Part shown: positions 1 through 5,333 of the stretch, in pieces
How positions within the stretch are numbered: position 1 is the stretch's first letter
Layout: every line of letters begins with the position of its first letter
Position numbers and translations under genes: made by a program
Assembly: GCA_003562845.1 (NCBI GenBank)
Contig: PWTL01000008.1
Coordinates: forward strand, 1 to 42,760
Reading direction: 5' to 3'
Origin: Candidatus Acetothermia bacterium
Lineage (GTDB): Bacteria > Bipolaricaulota > Bipolaricaulia > Bipolaricaulales > Bipolaricaulaceae
DNA length: 42,760 bases
The notes under the pieces: generated by a model
Seen by the model: the letters and a program-made list of their open reading frames with translations, nothing else
The model's database searches: none
Told to the model about the DNA's origin: nothing

Positions 1-45
1 CCTGCGAAGCGCGTGCACTGCGAGCTTGCCGAAAGCGTTTCCCAT
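1..45 (-). CDS. 5' end of an unidentified gene behind a c-di-GMP-I riboswitch (partial)
   Basis: Only the first 15 codons (MGNAFGKLAVHALRR) lie in the window and the frame is open to the edge. The ATG at 45 is chosen because a strong purine-rich Shine-Dalgarno (GGAGGAGGAA) sits about five bases upstream. An in-frame ATG at 60 lies upstream of that site and is less likely. I do not recognise the product from so few residues. Its importance comes from context: the ribosome-binding site starts immediately after the closing stem of a GEMM-I riboswitch, so expression is predicted to follow cyclic di-GMP. It is downstream of, and probably cotranscribed with, the 107-aa MshEN-like gene. Confidence 0.5.
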   Translation of the reverse strand, partial: MGNAFGKLAVHALRR

Positions 46-60
46 GGCTTCCTCCTCCAT

Positions 61-144
61 GTACGCTTCGGCAACCGGGCGGCCTCACGGAGGCCCACGG
101 CTTTGCGCCCCGCCCTCACGGGTGGTTCGCCGTTATCGGCGTAC
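61..144 (-). promoter_or_regulatory. c-di-GMP-I (GEMM-I) riboswitch, second of two
   Basis: On the minus strand the sequence shows the GEMM-I signature: a GCGAACC segment, a short hairpin closed by a GUGA (GNRA) tetraloop, the conserved GCGCAAAGCC strand, a second hairpin, and the closing GCCCGGUUGCC strand. The outer P1 stem is a perfect GTACGC/GCGTAC pair (139-144 with 61-66). No terminator follows; the P1 3' strand instead abuts the Shine-Dalgarno of the gene starting at 45, which suggests control of translation initiation. It lies between the 107-aa gene (stop at 164) and that gene, with no clear promoter of its own. Confidence 0.85.
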
Positions 145-163
145 TGTGCTTGTTACCTAAGTG

Positions 164-487
164 CTAACTGTCTTTCCGAAACCGGCCCTGTATCGTCAGG
201 GCCCGATCCACGTGCGATGCGTCAACAAGACCCTCTTCGACCAGAATCTCACCGAGCTGGCGATTGCTATCCTTGGAGCGCTGGCGTTCCAGCGCGGCTT
301 CCAGCTCCCTGGCGTTAAGCGTCCCCAGGTCCATCAGGATCTCGCCAATCCGTTTGCCTTGCTCGAAGTGCTCCTCCAGAATGGACAACACGACCGAGGA
401 GCGGGACTTGCGCTCGCGCAAGGCCTTCTGGTCCACAAGATCCATCAAGTACTGGTCTTCATCGCTGTAATACAACGTTACCTGCAT
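164..487 (-). CDS. Small RHH-like plus MshEN-like protein, predicted c-di-GMP-responsive regulator
   Basis: A 107-aa protein with two visible parts. Residues 1-42 look like a ribbon-helix-helix DNA-binding fold: a short strand, a helix, then RSSVVLSILEEHFE as a typical second helix. Residues 46-100 hold two 24-residue repeats of the MshEN type (RIGEILMDLG...LERQ at 46-69 and QLGEILVEEG...LTIQ at 77-100) separated by seven residues. MshEN domains of type II secretion and type IV pilus ATPases (GspE/MshE N-terminal domain) bind cyclic di-GMP through such paired motifs. No ATPase domain follows, so this is a stand-alone sensor. The second motif starts with Gln instead of Arg, which could weaken binding. 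The gene sits directly downstream of a GEMM-I riboswitch and terminator, with a GGGGGAG ribosome-binding site before the ATG. A DNA-binding role is inference; MshEN similarity is the firmer part. Confidence 0.75.
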   Translation of the reverse strand: MQVTLYYSDEDQYLMDLVDQKALRERKSRSSVVLSILEEHFEQGKRIGEILMDLGTLNARELEAALERQRSKDSNRQLGEILVEEGLVDASHVDRALTIQGRFRKDS

Positions 488-528
488 GTTCTCCCCCAGC
501 TATCTGTACGGGCGGCCGGCAAGACAGC

Positions 529-549
529 AAAAAACCGGACCACCGGTTT
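529..549 (-). terminator. Intrinsic terminator, expression platform of the first c-di-GMP riboswitch
   Basis: On the minus strand AACCGG-TGGT-CCGGTT is followed by a run of T. It starts two bases after the riboswitch P1 stem. The terminator 3' arm (GTCCGG) can alternatively pair with the P1 3' strand (CCGGGAC, one bulge), so aptamer folding and antitermination look mutually exclusive. Confidence 0.8.
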
Positions 550-550
550 C

Positions 551-628
551 GTCCCGGCAGCCCGGCAGCCCGATCTGGGTCCGCGGCTTTGCGCCCTCAC
601 CTTCCAGTGAGTTTGCCCTTTACAGGAC
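551..628 (-). promoter_or_regulatory. c-di-GMP-I (GEMM-I) riboswitch, first of two
   Basis: The minus strand carries GGGCAAACUC, a hairpin CUCACU-GGAA-GGUGAG with a GNRA tetraloop, the diagnostic GGGCGCAAAGCC strand, a second hairpin, and a GCUGCCGGGCUGCC closing strand. P1 is formed by GTCCTG (628-623) with CGGGAC (556-551). The order and spacing match the established GEMM-I class. It lies a few bases downstream of a consensus promoter and immediately upstream of an intrinsic terminator, then the 107-aa gene. Ligand binding should hold the P1 3' strand and let the terminator form, which predicts an OFF switch. Confidence 0.9.
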
Positions 629-646
629 CTCTAAACCCTACAATAC

Positions 647-675
647 ATCATATGGGCGCAGGGGAGACCTGTCAA
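647..675 (-). promoter_or_regulatory. Sigma-70 promoter of the riboswitch operon
   Basis: Minus-strand TTGACA (675-670), a 17-bp spacer and TATGAT (652-647). The predicted transcription start near 640 lies about 12 bases before the riboswitch P1 stem. Confidence 0.8.
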
Positions 676-750
676 TGGGACACATGTCTGTGATGGACGC
701 TACCGCGAAGTGGGACTTCCAATCTGTCACTCAAGACGCGCCCTACCGGT

Positions 751-1791
751 TCACCGCCCCGCCGCAGCGCCAGTGGCGGCAGCCGTGTCCACAAGACCTG
801 CCCCGGTGTGCTGGTCGCCGGGGGAACGTCCCACGTCAGCAGCGGTGGACTGGAGCATGGACCTGAGTTCGCTCGGGGAAAGCTCTGGGTTCAGCGACAG
901 CATCAGCGCGGCAGTGCCCGAAACGTGCGGGGCGGCGAACGACGTTCCCGATCCCGTGCGGACACTTCCTCCTGGGTAGCTGGAGAGAACGTGCACTCCG
1001 GGAGCTGTCAGATCCACCTCAGGCCCCCAGTTGGAAAACGAAGCCGGCTGGCCCTCCTGGTCCACGGCGCTCACGGTGAACACTTCTGGGTAACGTCCGA
1101 AGTACCCTACTCTGGCGCCATCATTTCCGGCTATTCCCACGATGAACACGTTTTCTTGCGCTGCTCTGTGTAGAGCCTGGCGGACGATGGTCGGAGGCTC
1201 TATCTTCGCGTAGATGGACAAGTTGATGATGCGGGCACCGTTATCCACAGCATAGTCGATGGCCTGGGCCAGCTTCGGCCAGTCCGAGGCAAAAAACAGC
1301 CCCCGCGAGTCCAAAAACCGCAAGTCCATTATCTTAATCTGCGGGGCGACTCCGCCCGCGCCGGACTCCGCATCGAACGCCGCCGCGATGAGGCCGGCGA
1401 CGAACGTCCCGTGCCAGTTCAGCCGCGAACCCTCCAGCGAGTCGGCGTTCCCGTCCCGAAAGTCCCAGCCGTGGACGTCATCAACGTAGCCGTTGCCGTC
1501 ATCGTCACGACCAGTGCCGGCCTGTTCGCCGGGGTTTATCCACATACAGTCGGCCAAGGCCAGGACGGTACGATCGATGCCAGAGTCGATCACTGCAACG
1601 ACTATCTCCTCCGTCCCTCGGGTGATCTCCCAGGCCTCCGGGGCGCGTACTGCGGACAAGCCCCAGCTTGGCTGCGAACCAGACGGGAGGATGAACCCCG
1701 CTGCACCGCCTGCCAACCGCGGGCCCTCACCTACACCCAGACTGAGAATCAGAAGAACTGCTGCGGCTAGCACCCAGAACAACCTGTTCAT
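751..1791 (-). CDS. Secreted subtilisin-like serine protease (S8 family)
   Basis: A 346-aa subtilase. The catalytic triad is visible: Asp69 in VIDSGID, His127 in WHGTFVAG and Ser284 in SGTSFAAPHVSG, with Asn223 of AGND as the oxyanion-hole residue. A DDDGNGYVDD loop resembles calcium-binding insertions of this family. Residues 1-25 form a hydrophobic signal peptide, so it acts outside the cytoplasm. The mature region begins almost at once with the usual entry segment (AVRAPEAWEITRG), leaving no room for a full I9-type propeptide. I start at the ATG at 1791 because AGGGG lies eight bases upstream; the ORF-track GTG at 1800 falls inside that site. It follows the TatT-like gene with a hairpin between them. 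Likely role: breakdown of external or envelope proteins; substrate unknown. Confidence 0.9.
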   Translation of the reverse strand: MNRLFWVLAAAVLLILSLGVGEGPRLAGGAAGFILPSGSQPSWGLSAVRAPEAWEITRGTEEIVVAVIDSGIDRTVLALADCMWINPGEQAGTGRDDDGNGYVDDVHGWDFRDGNADSLEGSRLNWHGTFVAGLIAAAFDAESGAGGVAPQIKIMDLRFLDSRGLFFASDWPKLAQAIDYAVDNGARIINLSIYAKIEPPTIVRQALHRAAQENVFIVGIAGNDGARVGYFGRYPEVFTVSAVDQEGQPASFSNWGPEVDLTAPGVHVLSSYPGGSVRTGSGTSFAAPHVSGTAALMLSLNPELSPSELRSMLQSTAADVGRSPGDQHTGAGLVDTAAATGAAAGR

Positions 1792-1881
1792 CGTATTCAC
1801 CCCTGCTAACGGATGGTTGCACTTATGTTATGCCTGGGGTGAGACTCGCCTAGACAGGCAGTGCGGATGTGCAATAGAGAA

Positions 1882-1906
1882 GACGCCGCACGGCCAGTGC
1901 GGCGTC
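1882..1906 (-). terminator. Hairpin terminator after the TatT-like gene
   Basis: A perfect 10-bp inverted repeat (GACGCCGCAC / GTGCGGCGTC, 5-nt loop) lies 37 bp beyond the stop of the minus-strand gene ending at 1944. Only a weak T-rich stretch (TCTCTTCTATTG) follows on the minus strand, so termination may be partial. Confidence 0.5.
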
Positions 1907-1943
1907 AGCATCGCTACAACTTCTGGCTCTGGGAGAGGTGTGC

Positions 1944-2792
1944 TTACTCTTCGGAGGGGAGAGGTCTTCCTTTCTCTTCAAGAAGCCGGCGGGCGTCCTG
2001 CTTAGCCAGGGCATTCCACAAGGGCACCGGCTCCAAAGGCGCCTGCAACACATAGTGGAGGAGACCGTCGAACAGCTCCCACTCATTGCGGGGACCGGCA
2101 AGATGATTGGCGTATTCTATGTAGTTCATCAGGTACTCAGGCGCGAGCTCCAAAGCCCTCTCCAAATGAGCCCGTGCCTGTTCCACAGTGCCCCCGAACA
2201 TCCAGCGGGCGATAGTATTCAACGATACGTTAGCCTCCAAAGCACCCAAAGAACGGTGGCCTGCCGCTCCGAAGAAATGCTCATCCACCTCCACCAGACG
2301 CCCGTACAGCAGCCGCAGCTTGGAGACGGAGCCCACTCGGAAGGCGTGCAGCTGGTGATCGGCCAAGATCTTCCCCCACGAGTCGCCCGCCCACAGAAGC
2401 GCCCCCGGATTGTTCACCCCCGCCAGGTGTTCTTCCAGCTGAGAAACGGTCATTCGTTCCAGGGGCAGGTAACTATCCAGGCCCATGGCGCGGCAGGCAT
2501 GATCCGCGGCTTTCTTCAGGGAGGCCAGTCGCTGTGAACCGTTGTGTTTCCCTCCCTCGACCAAAACAGCGTGCTCGTGCCACAGCTGTGCAAGCAGAAC
2601 CAGAATATCGGGGTCGCCTGGGGCGAGAGACAACGCCTCCTCTCCCAGGGCAAGGCACCGTTCCAACACGGGCAGCTCGTCCCGATGAGGGAGAAGCTCT
2701 TCGATCTGTTCCCGAATAGGGATCACTGGCTCGGCCGCTATTGCCCCCGCCACCGCCGCCCAGCTGAACAAAACGAGAAACAGCTCGCGCAC
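1944..2792 (-). CDS. TatT-family TPR protein (TRAP transporter T component-like)
   Basis: A 282-aa exported protein of helical TPR-type repeats. The C-terminal half matches the TatT family layout: a LLWAGDSWGKIL segment, a GGTVEQARAHLERALELAP repeat and a final LWNALAKQDARRLLEE helix. TatT of Treponema forms a trimer associated with a TRAP-type periplasmic binding protein; here no TRAP transporter genes are adjacent, so the partner is unknown. The N-terminus is a signal peptide ending near AIAA; no lipobox cysteine is visible. The true start is the GTG at 2792, preceded by AAGGAGGA with good spacing; the longer ORF in the track runs back into the tRNA-Glu gene and is not real. A weak promoter with TATCAT may lie upstream, divergent from the tRNA promoter. 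Confidence 0.75.
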   Translation of the reverse strand: MRELFLVLFSWAAVAGAIAAEPVIPIREQIEELLPHRDELPVLERCLALGEEALSLAPGDPDILVLLAQLWHEHAVLVEGGKHNGSQRLASLKKAADHACRAMGLDSYLPLERMTVSQLEEHLAGVNNPGALLWAGDSWGKILADHQLHAFRVGSVSKLRLLYGRLVEVDEHFFGAAGHRSLGALEANVSLNTIARWMFGGTVEQARAHLERALELAPEYLMNYIEYANHLAGPRNEWELFDGLLHYVLQAPLEPVPLWNALAKQDARRLLEEKGRPLPSEE

Positions 2793-2879
2793 GATTCCTC
2801 CTTTTTGCCCGCTCCACGCAGATGATAGCGGACAAGTCGCATGCTCACGACAGTAAAGGATCCGTCGGCGGGCCCGAGG

Positions 2880-2909
2880 TTGAGCACACGTACAGGAGGG
2901 GGCTATAAT
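2880..2909 (+). promoter_or_regulatory. Promoter of tRNA-Glu
   Basis: TTGAGC (2880-2885), 18-bp spacer, perfect TATAAT (2904-2909), ending 12 bases before the tRNA. Confidence 0.8.
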
Positions 2910-2921
2910 CGCCGCGTACAG

Positions 2922-2997
2922 GGTCCCGTCGTCTAGCGGCCTAGGATACCGGGCTCTCATCCCGGCGACACGGGTTCAAATCCCGTCGGGACCACCA
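2922..2997 (+). tRNA. tRNA-Glu (anticodon CTC)
   Basis: A full cloverleaf of 76 nt: acceptor GGTCCCG pairs with CGGGACC, the anticodon arm CCGGG-CTCTCAT-CCCGG gives anticodon CTC, and the T arm CGGGTTCAAATCCCG is standard. The CCA end is encoded. It has its own promoter and is followed 70 bp later by lspA in the same direction, so some read-through into lspA is possible. Confidence 0.95.
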
Positions 2998-3067
2998 GAA
3001 AGGGAGCACCCTCTAACCCCGCCTCCTTGTTGACCCTGCCCCTTTTGGAGGTAGACTGCGAACTAGG

Positions 3068-3508
3068 ATGCGCCTGTGGAAAGCCATATCTCTTGCTCTG
3101 GTTGTTCTGGTCTTGGATCAGCTGACCAAATGGGTGGCGCAGTCCTATTTGACGACGGGAGAAACGCTGCCCGTACTCGGCAACGTAGTGCGTCTTGCGC
3201 TGGTGCACAACCCTGGGGGAGCGTTTGGGCTGTTTGCGGGGTACAGCACAATACTGCTCGGGCTTTCCTCGGCAGTAACTGTGGCCGTGGGCTGGCTGCT
3301 GCTCAAAGGAAGACCTCGGTGGGCGCCCCGAACAGGGATGGCTTTGCTGTGGGCGGGCACTGCAGGGAATCTGATAGACCGTGTTCGCTGGGGCTACATC
3401 TTGGACTTCGTGCAAGTGCCTTTCTGGCCGGTGTTCAACGTGGCCGACAGCGCTATCGTGATCGGCACCGCGTTGATCGCGTGGGGACTTGTGAGGAGGG
3501 CGAACTAG
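3068..3508 (+). CDS. lspA: Lipoprotein signal peptidase (signal peptidase II)
   Basis: A 146-aa integral membrane aspartyl protease that removes signal peptides from diacylated prolipoproteins. Four hydrophobic segments are visible. Family motifs are intact: DQLTKW near residue 17, HNPGGAFG at 47-54, GNLIDRV at about 100, and the pair ILDF (Asp113) and NVADSAI (Asp127), taken as the catalytic dyad. Length is slightly short of the usual 150-170 residues but complete. It is four bases upstream of tmk, so the two are probably cotranscribed. Confidence 0.96.
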   Translation: MRLWKAISLALVVLVLDQLTKWVAQSYLTTGETLPVLGNVVRLALVHNPGGAFGLFAGYSTILLGLSSAVTVAVGWLLLKGRPRWAPRTGMALLWAGTAGNLIDRVRWGYILDFVQVPFWPVFNVADSAIVIGTALIAWGLVRRAN

Positions 3509-3512
3509 GCTC

Positions 3513-4103
3513 ATGTTCATTGTGCTGGAAGGACCGAACGCCTCAGGAAAGAGCACCCAGCTGGAGCTTCTGGCCAGTGCTTTGCAGGAGCGAGGGATCT
3601 CCCCGCTGATCACCCGCGAACCGGGAGGGACAGCACTTGGAACGGAGCTTCGCCAGCTCCTCTTGTCCCCGAGGAGCAAGATGAGGCCGCTGACGGAGCT
3701 ACTGCTTATGGTCGCCGACCGCCACGAACATGTACAGGAGGTCATCCGGCCTGCCCTTGCTGAGGGCCGTTGGGTGATCTGCTCTCGGTACACCATGTCC
3801 AGTGTGGTGTACCAAGGAGCCGCCCGAGGTCTGGGGGTGCACAGAGCTCGTGAGCTGAACCGCCTGGCCACGGGTGGATTGGAGCCCGACTACACGTTCC
3901 TGTTGGATCTCCCTGCGAAGATGGCTTACGAACGCACCTCGCACCCAGAGCGCATTGAAGAAGAGGGGATGGCCTTCTTCGGCAGAGTTCGCGATGCCTA
4001 CCTAGAGCAGGCTAGAGAGAAACCCGGTGCTCACATAATCGACGCCACCCTGCCCCCGCAACAAGTGTGTCAGGCCATCCTGGCCCGCCTGCCGCTCCCC
4101 TGA
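3513..4103 (+). CDS. tmk: Thymidylate kinase
   Basis: A 196-aa P-loop kinase that phosphorylates dTMP to dTDP in the cytoplasm. It has the Walker A motif GPNASGKST near the N-terminus, the TREPGGT segment that follows in all thymidylate kinases, an ADRHEH stretch, and SRYTMSSVVYQGAARG, the substrate-binding DR/YQG region in slightly changed form. The length is close to the usual 200-215 residues. It lies between lspA and dnaN, a plausible DNA-precursor/replication pairing. Confidence 0.93.
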   Translation: MFIVLEGPNASGKSTQLELLASALQERGISPLITREPGGTALGTELRQLLLSPRSKMRPLTELLLMVADRHEHVQEVIRPALAEGRWVICSRYTMSSVVYQGAARGLGVHRARELNRLATGGLEPDYTFLLDLPAKMAYERTSHPERIEEEGMAFFGRVRDAYLEQAREKPGAHIIDATLPPQQVCQAILARLPLP

Positions 4104-4109
4104 TATGAT
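4101..4109 (+). promoter_or_regulatory. Possible extended -10 promoter for dnaN
   Basis: TGATATGAT overlaps the tmk stop codon and resembles an extended -10 element; no convincing -35 box is seen. It would give dnaN a leader of about 60 nt. Confidence 0.35.
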
Positions 4110-4178
4110 CCTTCCAAGCTCACAGTGAGGGCAAAGCTTGCGAGGGCCGGGGGACGGGATCGCAAGGAGGCTTTGGTG

Positions 4179-5333
4179 ATGACAGGAGGGGAAATGGAGA
4201 TTGTTTGCGCCCGTGAAGACCTAATCTTCGGCGTCAGGGCAGTTGGTTATGCACTGGCCACTCGGAGTTCCATGCCCATCTTGGGAGGGATCCGTCTGCA
4301 GGCTCAGGGAGGGGGCTTGGAATTAGGGGCTACTGACCTCGAGCGTTCGATCCGCTGCCAGGTTCCGGCGAAGATCTCCTCGGAGGGTACCGTGGTCTGC
4401 CCCGGACAGGTCCTGACACAGCTCTCCAGCCGCCTGCCTGAGGACGCAGAGATCACACTGACTGAGAGCGACGGCCAGGTGCGACTGCGCTGTGGGGAAG
4501 CGGACTTCGAGCTTCTGTCCTTCCCTGCCGAGGAGTTCCCTCAGCTTCCTCAGCCTCCGGAAACGCCACGCTGCCGTATTCCCCGCGACCGCCTTATGCA
4601 GGCTATCACCCAGACCTCCTTCGCCGCGCTGAAGGCCTCGGAGACCACACGACTGGCCCTCACTGGAGTGGATCTCCTGTTCTCTGGAGAAGGGCTGAAA
4701 CTGGCCGCTACCAACGGGTACCGCCTGGCGGTGAAACGCGTCAGCGCTTCTGACCTTCCAGAAGACTACGAAGGGTCGTTCCTCGTCGATGCCCAGATCC
4801 TGGGCGATCTGCAACGCGCGCTGAGCAATGTAGGCACCGACGAAGTGGTACTGTACGAGGATCAAGGGCAGCTTCACTTTGAGGCCGGTCCAGTAGTTTT
4901 CTCCAGCCGGCTCGTACAGGAGCAGTTCCCGGATTTCCAGCGAGTGATTCCCAACGACTCCGATCTAGGGTTGTTCCTGCCCCGGGAGCCACTGTTGGAG
5001 ACTCTGCGGCGCATGGAGATCACCGCGGCCGAGGAATCGGGGGCCGTTACTCTCAAAGTAACGGCAAAGGAGTCCGCGGTGGAGATCTCGTCGGCCTCCA
5101 AGGAGAAGGGGACAGGAAAAGAGCGCGTAAGGCTGGCCAAGCCCGCGGAGAAAGATCTGGAGATCGCGTTCAAGGCGGAGTACCTGATCGACGCCCTGCG
5201 GCGCATGAACTCCGAGCAGATCGCCTTGTGGCTGTCGGCTTCCGATCGAGCAGGCCTTGTGGAACCCTCAGGGGAGATCGCCGCCAGCGATGAGGGGTTT
5301 ATCTACGTGTGCATGCCTGTCAGGCTGATCTGA
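4179..5333 (+). CDS. dnaN: DNA polymerase III beta subunit (sliding clamp)
   Basis: A 384-aa clamp that forms a ring on DNA and tethers polymerase III. Family landmarks include the N-terminal pattern CAREDLIFGVRAVGYALATR...PILGGI, the FPAEEFPQLP stretch, ATNGYRLAV, LVQEQFPDFQRVIP and the C-terminal YVCMPVRL. The ATG at 4179 has AAGGAGG eight bases upstream; a second ATG at 4194 with a closer AGGAGG is also possible, giving MEIVCARED as the usual-looking N-terminus. The track's GTG start at 4125 adds residues the family lacks. dnaN normally sits next to dnaA at the origin; here it follows tmk. Its 3' end overlaps the 3' end of alaS by 14 bp on the other strand. Confidence 0.95.
   Translation: MTGGEMEIVCAREDLIFGVRAVGYALATRSSMPILGGIRLQAQGGGLELGATDLERSIRCQVPAKISSEGTVVCPGQVLTQLSSRLPEDAEITLTESDGQVRLRCGEADFELLSFPAEEFPQLPQPPETPRCRIPRDRLMQAITQTSFAALKASETTRLALTGVDLLFSGEGLKLAATNGYRLAVKRVSASDLPEDYEGSFLVDAQILGDLQRALSNVGTDEVVLYEDQGQLHFEAGPVVFSSRLVQEQFPDFQRVIPNDSDLGLFLPREPLLETLRRMEITAAEESGAVTLKVTAKESAVEISSASKEKGTGKERVRLAKPAEKDLEIAFKAEYLIDALRRMNSEQIALWLSASDRAGLVEPSGEIAASDEGFIYVCMPVRLI

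Noticed and set aside
2793-2960. Long start of the TatT-like ORF (to 2960)
   Set aside because: It runs through the tRNA-Glu gene; GTG 2792 has a strong Shine-Dalgarno and begins a signal peptide.
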